Assembly (NCBI GenBank): GCA_946537885.1
Contig: CAMNGC010000009.1
Location: 21,843 to 85,842, forward strand
Reading direction: 5' to 3'
Length of the DNA: 64,000 nt
DNA from: an uncultured Clostridia bacterium
GTDB taxonomy: Bacteria; Bacillota; Clostridia; Saccharofermentanales; Saccharofermentanaceae
In this document: in pieces, positions 26,262 to 35,545 of the stretch
How the letters are laid out: each line of letters begins with the position of its first letter
How positions within the stretch are numbered: the stretch's first letter is position 1
Made by a program: the position numbers and the translations under genes
The notes under the pieces: model-generated
Databases searched by the model: none
What the model saw: only the letters and a program-made list of their open reading frames with translations
What the model was told of the DNA's origin: nothing

Positions 26262-26891
26262 ATGGCGAAGGTATTACTGTTAAACGGAAGTCCGCACCCC
26301 AAGGGCTGTACAGCAACGGCCCTTGAAGAGATGATCAGGATCTTTAATGAAGAGGGTGTTGAGACAGAGTTGGTGCATGTGGGAAATAAGGCTGTCAGAG
26401 GTTGCATCTCCTGCGGCTATTGCTCAACTAACGGGAAGTGTGTTTTCGATGATGATCTTGTTAATAGCATTGCTCCGAAGTTCGAGGAAGCTGACGGGTT
26501 GGTAGTCGGAAGCCCTGTATACTATGGTTCACCTAACGGGACGATATTGTCATTTATGGACAGGCTTTTCTTCAGTACGTCATATTCTAAACATATGAAA
26601 GTCGGCGCGGCTGTGGTCAGTTGCAGAAGAGCCGGGAATACAGCCAGTTTTGATGTGCTTAATAAGTATTTCACCATAAGCGGGATGCCGGTTGCATCTT
26701 CGACTTATTGGAATCAGGTGCACGGGCATAGCCGCGAGGATGTTTTGAAAGACCTCGAGGGGCTGCAGACGATGCGCAATCTGGCTCGTAATATGTCCTT
26801 TATGATCAAGGCTTTTGCTGATGCCAAAAAGACATACGGATATCCCATCGTGGAGAAGGAAGTCTATACCAATTTTATGGATGGCAAGTGA
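26262..26891 (+). CDS. NADPH-dependent FMN reductase-like / iron-sulfur flavoprotein
   Basis: 209 residues. The flavodoxin-like fold begins VLLNGSPHPKGCTATAL (phosphate loop for FMN). The cysteine cluster GCISCGYCSTNGKC matches the compact [4Fe-4S]-type motif of archaeal/clostridial iron-sulfur flavoproteins. GSPVYYGSPNGTILSFMDR is the second FMN contact. Such proteins transfer electrons from ferredoxin or NAD(P)H to quinones, oxygen species or nitro compounds. It has its own TGCTATAAT promoter about 40 nt upstream and a GGAGGTG ribosome site. Confidence 0.85.
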   Translation: MAKVLLLNGSPHPKGCTATALEEMIRIFNEEGVETELVHVGNKAVRGCISCGYCSTNGKCVFDDDLVNSIAPKFEEADGLVVGSPVYYGSPNGTILSFMDRLFFSTSYSKHMKVGAAVVSCRRAGNTASFDVLNKYFTISGMPVASSTYWNQVHGHSREDVLKDLEGLQTMRNLARNMSFMIKAFADAKKTYGYPIVEKEVYTNFMDGK

Positions 26892-26905
26892 GGTATTAGG
26901 TTCTC

Positions 26906-26979
26906 TTGACAGTTTGACATACTATCTATAGTATGAACCCGACTGACGGTCGAATAGTTTGATAAGCACTGACAGTCGA
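26906..26979 (+). promoter_or_regulatory. Promoter and operators before the MFS gene
   Basis: TTGACA (26906) and TAGTAT (26929) with 17-nt spacing form a likely promoter. A perfect palindrome CATACTATCTATAGTATG (26918-26935) covers the spacer and -10. Downstream, ACTGACGGTCGA (26942) and ACTGACAGTCGA (26968) are direct repeats 26 bp apart, each with an internal GAC-N-GTC dyad. At least one repressor site is likely. Confidence 0.65.
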
Positions 26980-27003
26980 TATGCATATAAGGGATAGATA
27001 CAA

Positions 27004-28278
27004 ATGGGAAAAAAGAATAACTATGCCAAGTTCCTCCTGCTTTGGGCGGGGGAGCTGATCTCGTCCATAGGAGGAGGGCTTACAAGCTTCGGTCTCGGAG
27101 TCTATATTTTTGACCTGACGGGAAGTGCTTCAGGGATGGCACTCGTGACTTTGCTTGCATTCTTGCCGACTATAATTCTAAGCGTCCCGGCAGGCGTTCT
27201 GGCTGACCGATATGACAGGCGCATTCTGATGATGCTCGGGGACGGCCTATCGGGCTTGGGGGTTCTGTTTATCCTGATCTGCTTTCTGACCGGCGGCGCG
27301 AATATGCCTGAGATCTGCATCGGCGTTTCTATCAGTGCCGTATTCTCGTCGTTGCTGGAGCCGTCATATAGGGCAACCATTACCGATATCCTGACCAAAG
27401 AGGAGTTCTCAAAAGCCAGTGGCATGGTCTCACTTGCAGGAAGCTCCCGCTATCTGCTTTCTCCCCTTATAGCAGGTTTGCTTTTGACAGTATGTGATAT
27501 ATCCGTCCTTCTTATTATCGATATCTGCACCTTCTTTATTACGATCGTAACTACTGCTGTTGTAAGGAGGGGGATCGAGGCCGAAGCTTGCGGGAATAAC
27601 GAAGACTTCAAGGATAGTATTAAGAGCGGATGGGAAGCTGTGAACGGGCGCAAGGGGTTATCTACACTTATTATTATGTCTTCCGTGATCACTTTATTTA
27701 TGGGTATCCTGCAGGTTCTGGTCGAGCCAATGATCTTATCATTTGAAAGCTCGAGAACTTTAGGCATTGCCGAGACAGTCTGCGCGTGCGGCATGCTCGT
27801 GTCGAGCCTGATCCTCGGTATCGTCGGTATTAGGAAGGGTTATTCCGGGTATCTGGGGATGTCGCTTGCCCTCGCCGGCATTTTCATGATAGGAATGTCC
27901 CTTTTTGAGAATATGATCCTGATCTGCGTCTTCGGCTTTCTCTTTTTCGCCATGTTGCCTGTCGCCAACAGTTGCCTGGATTATCTCACCAGGACTAATA
28001 TTCCCGTCGAAAAGCAGGGCAGGGCCTGGGGCCTTATCGGATTTATATCTCAGATAGGATATGTACTTGCTTATGCCTTCTCCGGTATTGCCGCAGATCT
28101 TCTGGGCAAGATCGGCGACCGGGGAGTCGGAAGAGGCGCCGCCCTCATGATATTTATATCGGGAATACTTTTAATCGTAACATCCCTGATGATCTGCGGA
28201 AGATCTGATATAAGAACTTTGGAAATATCTCCCGGCGATCCGATCGATCAGAATGGGAAGGCCACGGCTTCTTCATAA
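27004..28278 (+). CDS. Major facilitator superfamily efflux transporter
   Basis: 424 residues with 12 membrane helices. The loop 2-3 motif GVLADRYDRRILMM is the MFS signature. The overall pattern (FLLLWAGELISSIGGGLTSFGLGVYIF at the start) resembles the macrolide/enterobactin-exporter branch. A drug- or metabolite-export role is likely, substrate unknown. The gene is preceded by an elaborate operator region, consistent with induction by its substrate. Its 3' end overlaps the convergent LysR gene by 31 nt. Confidence 0.9.
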   Translation: MGKKNNYAKFLLLWAGELISSIGGGLTSFGLGVYIFDLTGSASGMALVTLLAFLPTIILSVPAGVLADRYDRRILMMLGDGLSGLGVLFILICFLTGGANMPEICIGVSISAVFSSLLEPSYRATITDILTKEEFSKASGMVSLAGSSRYLLSPLIAGLLLTVCDISVLLIIDICTFFITIVTTAVVRRGIEAEACGNNEDFKDSIKSGWEAVNGRKGLSTLIIMSSVITLFMGILQVLVEPMILSFESSRTLGIAETVCACGMLVSSLILGIVGIRKGYSGYLGMSLALAGIFMIGMSLFENMILICVFGFLFFAMLPVANSCLDYLTRTNIPVEKQGRAWGLIGFISQIGYVLAYAFSGIAADLLGKIGDRGVGRGAALMIFISGILLIVTSLMICGRSDIRTLEISPGDPIDQNGKATASS

Positions 28279-29135
28279 AGCTTCTTAAGTATTGAGAGGA
28301 AATCTTTGAGACTCTCGCGTGAGTCATTACGATGAGTCAATAAGACGCAGTCAAAACTCTCTTTACACTCAAACGGTATCCACGCGAACTGACCGCTGTG
28401 ATCATTAAGGAAACCCGGCGCCAGACAGATCCCTTTGTCTGCAGCCACATTGACATATGTGGAGTCGTGATCCGGACTGTTAAAATAGCTGATCCTGCCG
28501 CTTGACATCAGCCTTTGTTGGACAGCCCTAAGCGCCGCAGGCGATCCCCCGCCGACCATCAGCGTTCTGCCATAAATATCCTCTTCTGTTATCATATCCT
28601 TGTCTGCCAGTGGATCATTTCTGTTGCATATCAGATATATATGACTCTCGAAAAGCTCATGCACAAGCACACCGGCCAACTGCCTTGTGTGCTCCCGAAG
28701 TGTAAAAAGAATATCCGACTCATTCTTCATAAAGCTGTCCATCCCGCCTTCATACTGAAACATAGGCCTTATCTGAACTCCCGGACACTTCTCGTCAAAG
28801 ATCCTTATTGCTTCCGGCAGAAAGTAAACTGCCTGTCTTACCATTAAGCTGATTGTTATTGTATCGGTATACTTACTGCTGAAATTCTGTCCCTGTTCGA
28901 TCGCTCGCTTCATCTCTTCTCTCATGGTCGTCAGATAACTGATAAACTGCCGCCCGGCAGGTGTCGGTGTCGCGCCCTTGCCGTTCCTGTCAAAGATCGT
29001 AAAGCCGACTTCTTCTTCCAGCAGCTTGATCTGATATGAGAAGGTGGGTTGGCTGACGAACATATTCTCCGCTCCACGACTGAAATTCTGCGTGCGCGCC
29101 AGTTCTATGCAGTAATCGATCTGTTTTGTGTTCAT
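28248..29135 (-). CDS. LysR-family transcriptional regulator
   Basis: 295 residues. The N-terminal winged helix (IDYCIELARTQNFSRGAENMFVSQPTFSYQIKLLEEEVG) is canonical, and the C-terminal effector domain has the usual two-lobe length. It is divergent from the flavodoxin-acetyltransferase-NTF2-aldo/keto reductase cluster with a 117-nt AT-rich gap containing T-N11-A-type half sites, so it very probably controls that cluster. Relatives of this arrangement respond to electrophiles or quinones. The ribosome site GAGGTC precedes the ATG. Confidence 0.92.
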   Translation of the reverse strand: MNTKQIDYCIELARTQNFSRGAENMFVSQPTFSYQIKLLEEEVGFTIFDRNGKGATPTPAGRQFISYLTTMREEMKRAIEQGQNFSSKYTDTITISLMVRQAVYFLPEAIRIFDEKCPGVQIRPMFQYEGGMDSFMKNESDILFTLREHTRQLAGVLVHELFESHIYLICNRNDPLADKDMITEEDIYGRTLMVGGGSPAALRAVQQRLMSSGRISYFNSPDHDSTYVNVAADKGICLAPGFLNDHSGQFAWIPFECKESFDCVLLTHRNDSRESLKDFLSILKKLYEEAVAFPF

Positions 29136-29252
29136 AAAAGACCTCGTGTTATTTAATAATTAAATCGGATATATAAGTTTTCTATTGGATATTTTATTGC
29201 TGTAGGGAGAGAATGTAAATAAGAAAAGCAAAACACCAAGGAGGAAATAAAT

Positions 29253-29774
29253 ATGACTAAGACATTGATCGCATTCTTTTCGAGAGCAGATGAGAACTAC
29301 TTTGGAGGAGCTATGAGATATGTTAAGGTAGGCAATACTGAGATCGTAGCAGAGCTTATGAAAGGCATGATAGATGCAGACAGCTTTAAGATCGAGATGA
29401 AGGACCCTTATTCTCCTGTATATATGACTTGTATCGATGAAGCTAAGAAGGATTTGAGAGCTAACGCCAGGCCTGAACTTGTTTGTATGCCTGAGAGCCT
29501 TGATCAGTACGATACTATTATCCTCGGTTATCCCAATTATTGGGGCACGATGCCTATGGCAGTACTGACCTTCCTTGAGAATTATGACCTCACAGGCAAG
29601 ACGATCCTGCCATTTTGCACCAATGAGGGCAGCGGTATGGGTTCCAGTGAGAGTGACTTGAAGAAATATGCCAAGGGAGCAGAGATCGGACGCGGACTCT
29701 CCATCACGGGAAGCAGAGCGGCTGATTCTGCCGGTGCGGTAGAGAAGTGGTTTACAGCTAACGGACTTATGTAA
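29253..29774 (+). CDS. Flavodoxin family protein
   Basis: 173 residues. [16 protein letters not shown] and [10 protein letters not shown] form the FMN phosphate-binding region. [38 protein letters not shown] contains the aromatic stacking segment of the Flavodoxin_4 group. The protein is probably a cytoplasmic FMN-dependent reductase or electron carrier. It is first in a four-gene LysR-linked operon (GGAGG ribosome site; 11 nt to the next gene) whose members are typical of reactive-electrophile or quinone defence. Confidence 0.88.
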   Translation: MTKTLIAFFSRADENYFGGAMRYVKVGNTEIVAELMKGMIDADSFKIEMKDPYSPVYMTCIDEAKKDLRANARPELVCMPESLDQYDTIILGYPNYWGTMPMAVLTFLENYDLTGKTILPFCTNEGSGMGSSESDLKKYAKGAEIGRGLSITGSRAADSAGAVEKWFTANGLM

Positions 29775-29785
29775 GGAGAGCGCGA

Positions 29786-30370
29786 ATGGAATATCCTGAT
29801 GGTTATGTATATGAATTAATGGATAAGGGTGGCCCGACGGATAACAGGGAAGGCTACTTTAAGGAAGCGGTGGACGAGATGATGAGGGCTCGAGTTCTTT
29901 GCGCCAAGGCCAATGCCTGTATGCCGGATAATCCGGGCTATGTCGGTTATCTTGAGGAGCTTTTCGAGAGAAAACTTGATGATGTAAGGATCCTGACGCC
30001 CTTTATCTGTGACTTCGGTAATCGGGTCAAATTCGGTAAGGGAGTATTTATCAATCATTCGGCTATACTCTCGGCATCGGGCGGCATTGAATTCGAGGAT
30101 GGCGTAATGTCAGCTCCGGGGCTTAGGATCGCGACTATCAATCATGATATGAACGATCGTCATCGTATCTATACCTACGGCAAGGTTACGGTCAAGAAGA
30201 ATGCGTGGATCGGTATGAATGTAACGATCTGCCCGGGAGTTACCATCGGTGAATATTCGGTTGTGGCAGCCGGAGCGGTAGTTACAAAGGATGTGCCGCC
30301 TTACGCGGTAGTCGGAGGTGTTCCGGCCAAGGTCATTAAATATCTTGATCCAAATGAACAGAAGGAGTAG
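29786..30370 (+). CDS. Maltose/galactoside O-acetyltransferase-like hexapeptide-repeat protein
   Basis: 194 residues. It has the Maa/LacA-type layout: a helical N-terminal part with [15 protein letters not shown], then left-handed beta-helix repeats ([15 protein letters not shown]..., [25 protein letters not shown]) ending VPAKVIKYL. The catalytic His is in ATINHDM. It transfers acetyl from acetyl-CoA to a sugar or small hydroxyl compound. The operon position between a flavodoxin and an aldo-keto reductase suggests detoxification, though this is inference. It is followed after 2 nt by the NTF2-like gene. Confidence 0.88.
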   Translation: MEYPDGYVYELMDKGGPTDNREGYFKEAVDEMMRARVLCAKANACMPDNPGYVGYLEELFERKLDDVRILTPFICDFGNRVKFGKGVFINHSAILSASGGIEFEDGVMSAPGLRIATINHDMNDRHRIYTYGKVTVKKNAWIGMNVTICPGVTIGEYSVVAAGAVVTKDVPPYAVVGGVPAKVIKYLDPNEQKE

Positions 30371-30372
30371 TT

Positions 30373-30741
30373 ATGGACGACATAGAGATGATCAAGGGCC
30401 TCTATTACCGTTACTGGGAATATATGATCAGTAAGGATCAGCAAGGGCTTAGAAGTCTAATGGCGGATGATTATTACTTGATGCATATGACGGGTGTTAA
30501 GCAGTCGGCGGACGAGTTTATAAAGGGGCTCTCGGATGGAACATTTAATTATTATTCGGCTTCTCATGACAGCATAGAAGTCAGTATAAGCGGAGATTCG
30601 GCACAGATGACAGGAAAGAGCAGAGTGACTGCTGATGTCTATGGCGGCGGTCGACACAGCTGGAGACTTAGAGGAGATTTTACTCTGCGTAAAGAAAAGG
30701 ACGCTTGGTTATTCACGAGTTCAAGAGCATCAACATATTAA
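30373..30741 (+). CDS. NTF2/SnoaL-like small protein
   Basis: 122 residues. The start IEMIKGLYYRYWEYMISKDQQGLRSLMADDYYLMHMTG and the end GRHSWRLRGDFTLRKEKDAWLFTSSRAS are typical of SnoaL/DUF4440 NTF2-fold proteins, small cone-shaped domains that bind or isomerise small molecules. It is embedded in the LysR-linked operon between the acetyltransferase (2 nt) and the aldo-keto reductase (15 nt). The exact ligand is unknown. Confidence 0.82.
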   Translation: MDDIEMIKGLYYRYWEYMISKDQQGLRSLMADDYYLMHMTGVKQSADEFIKGLSDGTFNYYSASHDSIEVSISGDSAQMTGKSRVTADVYGGGRHSWRLRGDFTLRKEKDAWLFTSSRASTY

Positions 30742-30756
30742 TAAGGAGGCTATATC

Positions 30757-31599
30757 ATGGAAAAGATCATCTTAAACAATAAGCTGGAGTGCCCGGCAGT
30801 AGGCATAGGTACTTTTATGCTTCAACCTGCCGATGCGCAGAAAAGTGTAAGGGAAGCCCTCAAGATGGGCTATCGCCTTGTAGATACGGCAAATGCATAT
30901 GTAAACGAGAGAGCAGTAGGGCGCGGAATTAAGGAGAGCGGTATCCCCAGAGAAGAAGTCTTCCTGTCAACAAAGCTATGGCCCAGCGAATATGAGAACG
31001 AGGAAGCAGTCGACGAGACCCTTGCCAGATTGGGCGTGGATTATGTGGATCTGCTCTATATTCACCAACCTGCCGGAAACTGGCTGTCAGGCTACCGACT
31101 TCTGGAGAAGGCCTATAAGGAAGGAAAAGCAAGGGCGATAGGTATCTCTAATTTTGAAGGCAAATATATAGAAGAACTTGAGACAAAGTGGGAGATAGTC
31201 CCACAGTTTATACAGGTTGAGGCTCATCCTTACTTTACCCAGAAGGATTTAAGGAAAACTCTCGAAAAGTATGATATCAAGCTTATGAGCTGGTATCCGC
31301 TGGGACATGGAGATAAGTCTCTGATAAACGAATCGATATTCGCGGAACTTGGAAAGAAATATGGAAAGACTCCTGCACAGATAATCCTTCACTGGCATAC
31401 TCAGATGGGATTTGTGGTTATTCCCGGCAGTAAGAATGTCGATCATATAAGAGATAACCTTGATATCATGGATTTCAAGCTGACAGATGAAGAAATGGAT
31501 AGGATCGCAACACTTGATAAGGGGCAGAGATACTACCATCGCACAGATTCTCAGTTGGAGAGCTTCGCTAATTGGAGTCCTGCATACGAGATGGCGTGA
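30757..31599 (+). CDS. Aldo/keto reductase
   Basis: 280 residues, the standard size. The catalytic tetrad is visible: Asp and Tyr in RLVDTANAYVNE, Lys in FLSTKLW and His in LLYIHQP. Cofactor loop VVIPGSKNVDHIRDN binds NADPH. It belongs to the 2,5-diketo-gluconate/methylglyoxal reductase type of family 5. It closes the LysR-linked operon, immediately followed by a terminator. The likely role is reduction of reactive aldehydes or ketones in the cytoplasm. Confidence 0.93.
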   Translation: MEKIILNNKLECPAVGIGTFMLQPADAQKSVREALKMGYRLVDTANAYVNERAVGRGIKESGIPREEVFLSTKLWPSEYENEEAVDETLARLGVDYVDLLYIHQPAGNWLSGYRLLEKAYKEGKARAIGISNFEGKYIEELETKWEIVPQFIQVEAHPYFTQKDLRKTLEKYDIKLMSWYPLGHGDKSLINESIFAELGKKYGKTPAQIILHWHTQMGFVVIPGSKNVDHIRDNLDIMDFKLTDEEMDRIATLDKGQRYYHRTDSQLESFANWSPAYEMA

Positions 31600-31620
31600 A
31601 TCCGTCAGGGGGCAAGATAT

Positions 31621-31648
31621 AGCGGCTGCGTTTGCGGCCGCTTTTTTA
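31621..31648 (+). terminator. Rho-independent terminator of the LysR-linked operon
   Basis: AGCGGCTGC and GCGGCCGCT pair (9 bp, one G-U) around GTTT, followed by TTTTTT. The next 220 nt hold a weaker GCTTTC/GAAAGC hairpin (31739-31762), a CCTGCTC/GAGCAGG hairpin (31776-31798) and a possible -10 TACAAT (31807) for the next gene. Confidence 0.92.
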
Positions 31649-31867
31649 GCGGAATTTTAAGCATTGTGATCAAGGCTCGCACGGCTTCGGGTAAGGTTGA
31701 TGTAAAAACGCCGGGATCCATTCCAAAGGATATTCCAAGCTTTCAGTGAAGAAACCGAAAGCCTTTTATTATTCGCCTGCTCTGATTTATCGAGCAGGTG
31801 ATATGGTACAATCTATAGGCAGGGGCTTTTATAAAGCTCCACGGATCGGGAGGATAGAATATAGAAT

Positions 31868-33574
31868 ATGGTAAATGAAGGGAATAAAGTAATCAGTCTT
31901 ATTTACCCGAATTGTAAGGCTGAATATAAGACTATGTCAGATACGGCATGTCACGACCTTGGCCTTGATAATATCGTGGGCAAGATCAGCTCAGATCCTA
32001 AAGAACAGCAAATGATACTGAGGACTTTGTGTAAGATGACTTCTTCTTCGGAAGTCGCTTCCTACAGGCAGGAGATTTTCGATGATTTCCTAAGGCTCCC
32101 CGAACTTAGTGACAAGCTGCTCGAGCTCATGAATCAGATCGAGTATCTGAAGGATTACGGAACCTGGCGTAAGAGCGCTGATGAGAAGCCCGGATTGTGG
32201 GATCTGATGCACAGGCTGGATGAGCTGGTCACATATATAACCTGTATCGAGGCCTTGAGAGACTGCCTTGCAGACGGACGGATAAAGGCTAAGGGACTTA
32301 CGGACCTTAGGAGATATATTGATGATCTTTATGAAGAAGGTCGCTTCGAGGCAATGAAGAAGGATCTGGCGGGGCTTAAGACTGATGCTTCCTCTATTCA
32401 GAGCGTTACCATAGGGATCAATGTCAACTCCAGATTCGAGGCAGAGAGTCTGGGGCTTGTATCGGTCAATGCCAAGCCATTTAAGAAATCAGGCATAGTG
32501 AGCAGTTTTGCAGATGCGTTGTCTTCCGGAGATAAGCTGAATAAGACGGGCGAGTGGGAAGGCGATATGCATTATGAGCTTGCAGATGCGCCCGGAGCTG
32601 ACAGCTTCCTGGATAAGCTTGATAAGACCGCAGGCGCCATGGCTAAATACACCAATCCCGTCTTATCTTCTGAGGCGACACTGGCATCTGTTCCCGATGG
32701 TGACGGGACGGCTAATTCCACTTTCTATCTGTCTAATGTCGCATCCAAGATGATGTCGCTTCTGGTTAAGAAGCTTCGCGCGACTCTGTCTGTGTATTCG
32801 GATATATCTATAGTAACTATTTCCAAGCTGATACCGGAACTTATCTACTATGTGCGTTGCGCAGAGTTTGCTGCCTCTCTTGCCGATAAGGGGATGATCC
32901 TCAGTAAGCCGGTTCTGATCGGGGATGACAGTTCCGGCAAGACGATGGAATCCAAGGGCTTTTATAATCTTAAGCTGGCTGTGAATCTTACTAAGAGTGA
33001 TGAGATCGTCTCAAATGATCTGATCTTTGATGAAGAGAATATGATATATCTTCTGACTGGTGCCAACAGGGGAGGTAAGACCACTCTTACTCAGGCGATA
33101 GGACTCCTTTTTGTACTGGCTCAGGGCGGCATAAGCGTACCGGCAGAAAGTTTCAGTTATAAGCCGGTGGATATGATCTATACCCATTTTCCGGCAGATG
33201 AAGATAAGACAATGGATCTGGGCCGTCTCGGAGAAGAATGTGTGCGTTTTAAGACGGCTTATTCGGATGCGACCTCTTTATCGCTCCTGCTTCTTAATGA
33301 GAGCTTCTCGACCACTTCCTTTGAAGAGGGCTATTATATTGCGGCAGATGCCGTCAGGGCCCTTCTGAAGAAAGGCGTAAGAACGATATTTAATACTCAT
33401 ATGCATAAGCTTGCGGAAGAGATCACGAATAAGGGGGTATCTTCCATCGTCATGATGAGTCAGGACGGAGTCAGGTCCTTTAAGGTCGTAAAGACTGCCC
33501 CCGAAGGCCTGTCTTATGCGCGTGATATAGCCGAGAAATACGGCGTTACATACGAGATGCTGACGGAAGGATGA
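31868..33574 (+). CDS. MutS-related ATPase (domain V type, no mismatch-recognition domain)
   Basis: 568 residues. A helical core/clamp-like region (about 60-340) precedes the ABC-type MutS ATPase domain. Walker A is GANRGGKTTLTQ (about residue 400), Walker B LLLLNES with Asn replacing the usual Asp, and FNTHMHKL the switch His. The N-terminal mismatch-recognition and connector domains of MutS1 are lacking, so it is not the main mismatch repair protein. Clostridia often carry such stand-alone MutS-like ATPases of unknown role. It sits 4 nt upstream of the two-component genes, which may be chance co-transcription. Confidence 0.82.
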   Translation: MVNEGNKVISLIYPNCKAEYKTMSDTACHDLGLDNIVGKISSDPKEQQMILRTLCKMTSSSEVASYRQEIFDDFLRLPELSDKLLELMNQIEYLKDYGTWRKSADEKPGLWDLMHRLDELVTYITCIEALRDCLADGRIKAKGLTDLRRYIDDLYEEGRFEAMKKDLAGLKTDASSIQSVTIGINVNSRFEAESLGLVSVNAKPFKKSGIVSSFADALSSGDKLNKTGEWEGDMHYELADAPGADSFLDKLDKTAGAMAKYTNPVLSSEATLASVPDGDGTANSTFYLSNVASKMMSLLVKKLRATLSVYSDISIVTISKLIPELIYYVRCAEFAASLADKGMILSKPVLIGDDSSGKTMESKGFYNLKLAVNLTKSDEIVSNDLIFDEENMIYLLTGANRGGKTTLTQAIGLLFVLAQGGISVPAESFSYKPVDMIYTHFPADEDKTMDLGRLGEECVRFKTAYSDATSLSLLLLNESFSTTSFEEGYYIAADAVRALLKKGVRTIFNTHMHKLAEEITNKGVSSIVMMSQDGVRSFKVVKTAPEGLSYARDIAEKYGVTYEMLTEG

Positions 33575-33578
33575 GATA

Positions 33579-34277
33579 ATGATATACGATTGTCTGATAA
33601 TCGATGACGAGAAGATGCTCGCAGATAACACATGCGAATACTTTAATATGTTCGAGGTGAAGACAGCGGCTGTGTACTGCAAGGAAGATGCTATGGCCTT
33701 TCTCAAAGAGAACGGAGTCAGACTTATCCTGCTGGATATCAATCTCTCTGACGGAAGCGGATTCGAGCTTTGTAAATATATAAGGCAGGAGAGTGATATT
33801 CCCATTATCTTCATATCTGCCAGAAATACCGATGACGACAAGATCATTGCACTTAATATCGGCGGCGACGACTATGTGGAGAAACCATACTCTCTGGGAG
33901 TCCTTCTGGCTAAGGTCAAGGTCGTGTTAAGGCGATTTGCCGAGACCTTCGATCGCAATCCGGATGTCGGCAGCATATATGAGGATGACAGGATCAGGAT
34001 CGACAGTGTCAATAAAGAGTTATATGTTAACGGAGAGCTAAAAAAGCTTACGAATATGGAGTTTATGCTTTTGGAATATCTTGTGTCCAACAGAAACAGA
34101 CTCGTAACCAAGACGGAGCTTTTCGATAATGTGTGGAAAGATAAGTTTACATCGGATGGTACTCTTAATGTGCATATAAGAAAGCTTCGAGAAGCGATAG
34201 AACCTGACTCGAGAACTCCCAAGTACATAGTTACCGTATGGAAAGAGGGCTACAGATTCGTGACCGGAGAGAGCTGA
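33579..34277 (+). CDS. OmpR/PhoB-family response regulator
   Basis: 232 residues. The receiver domain has IIDDEK, phosphoacceptor Asp in LILLDINLSDG, IFISARN and the Lys in DDYVEKPYS. The C-terminal winged helix has LTNMEFMLLEYLVSNRNRLVTKTEL and the ending YIVTVWKEGYRF. It overlaps the kinase by one base (TGATG). The four 11-bp-spaced TTTAAG repeats before the ABC genes at 35.6 kb are a good candidate binding site. The set resembles Bce-type antimicrobial-peptide response modules. Confidence 0.93.
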   Translation: MIYDCLIIDDEKMLADNTCEYFNMFEVKTAAVYCKEDAMAFLKENGVRLILLDINLSDGSGFELCKYIRQESDIPIIFISARNTDDDKIIALNIGGDDYVEKPYSLGVLLAKVKVVLRRFAETFDRNPDVGSIYEDDRIRIDSVNKELYVNGELKKLTNMEFMLLEYLVSNRNRLVTKTELFDNVWKDKFTSDGTLNVHIRKLREAIEPDSRTPKYIVTVWKEGYRFVTGES

Positions 34278-35533
34278 TGAAGAAGAGTCTGTTTATAATC
34301 TTACTTGTTGTGACCTTTATCATTGAGGCTGCGCTGTGCTTTGAGCTATATGGCAAGATGTCATCCGTTAGTATGGATAATGTTGTCGTAAACCGACTTG
34401 TTAAGACTATCGAGGCTTCTTACGGCGATGATTTCGTCTATGACGGAGAGTTGGATTATGTGCTTCTTGACGAGGAAGGAAAAGTCCTTATGAGAACTGG
34501 AGAGGGACTTAGCGAGACTGTCAATGAGGCCGTCTCCAATTCTGATATCATGCTTGATGTCCGCTTGCCTTCCTCGCAGAAAGGAATGCTCATTGTAAGA
34601 AATACTACATCAGACAGGATCCAAAGAGTCAAGAATGATATCATCCTCACCGTGATCATCATATCTCTTACGCAGATCATAATAGTAGTAGTTTATTTTG
34701 CCTATATAGACAAATATGTAATCCGTCCTTTTAAGGATCTTCGAGCCTTTGCTGCAAGAGTCGCAGCAGGTGACCTTGATATTCCCATCAATATGGATCG
34801 AAAACACATTTTCGGTGAGTTTACCGAGGGCTTCGATATTATGAGGAGCGAACTTAAGCGGGCCAGAGCTGCCGAGAAGAAGGCCTATGACGACAAGAAG
34901 GAGATGGTAGCCAAGCTTTCACATGATATAAAGACGCCCATTGCTTCCATCAAGACCACATCTGAGATCGGCTCGGTCTTAAGCGAGAATGAGAAGACAA
35001 GGCAGTATTTCGATCAGATCAATATAAAATCGGATCAGATCACCGTGCTGGTAGATAATCTCTTTAACTCGTCAGTAAACGATATCACGGAGATCCCCGT
35101 ATCTCCTGTCGAAAGGGACAGCTCCTTTTTGTCGTCCCTTATCGCTGATTCGGACTTCCTTAAGAAATCATCCGTACCTTCGATCCCTTCCTGTAAGATC
35201 TATGTCGATAAACTTAGGTTACAGCAGGTCATGGACAATATCTTCATGAATTCCTATAAGTATGCAGATACGGAAATCGAGTGCCGGGCAGAACTTAGCG
35301 AGGATTATCTGATCATCAGCGTAAGGGATTTCGGTCCCGGCGTAGAGGAAGAGGAAATCCCTTTGCTTACTGAGAAATATAAGAGGGGCAGTAATACTGA
35401 AGGGAAGGAAGGAGCAGGTTTGGGGCTCTTCCTGGCCGATTATTATATGAAGAATATGGAGGGTAAGCTTGCCCTTGACAAGGCTGATCCCGGCCTTAAG
35501 CTGTCAGTCTATATCCGCAGGGTCAAGAACTGA
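34277..35533 (+). CDS. Sensor histidine kinase with HAMP domain
   Basis: Start chosen at ATG 34277 (overlap with the regulator stop, GGAGAG upstream) instead of the track's 34238. 418 residues. Membrane helices at about 4-24 and 122-145 enclose a roughly 95-residue extracellular sensor. A HAMP linker follows (YVIRPFKDLRAFAARVAAGDLDI). The HisKA box is KEMVAKLSHDIKTPIASIK (His about residue 213). The HATPase boxes are VMDNIFMNSYKYA, VRDFGPGV and GLGLFLADYYM. The true extracellular domain is unlike the loop-less BceS kinases, so it may sense a ligand directly. Confidence 0.92.
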   Translation: MKKSLFIILLVVTFIIEAALCFELYGKMSSVSMDNVVVNRLVKTIEASYGDDFVYDGELDYVLLDEEGKVLMRTGEGLSETVNEAVSNSDIMLDVRLPSSQKGMLIVRNTTSDRIQRVKNDIILTVIIISLTQIIIVVVYFAYIDKYVIRPFKDLRAFAARVAAGDLDIPINMDRKHIFGEFTEGFDIMRSELKRARAAEKKAYDDKKEMVAKLSHDIKTPIASIKTTSEIGSVLSENEKTRQYFDQINIKSDQITVLVDNLFNSSVNDITEIPVSPVERDSSFLSSLIADSDFLKKSSVPSIPSCKIYVDKLRLQQVMDNIFMNSYKYADTEIECRAELSEDYLIISVRDFGPGVEEEEIPLLTEKYKRGSNTEGKEGAGLGLFLADYYMKNMEGKLALDKADPGLKLSVYIRRVKN

Positions 35534-35545
35534 TATTAAACCCGA

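Noticed and set aside
31739-31798. Riboswitch before the MutS-like gene
   Set aside because: Two short hairpins are present but no conserved riboswitch core was recognised. They are noted only as possible weak terminator structures.
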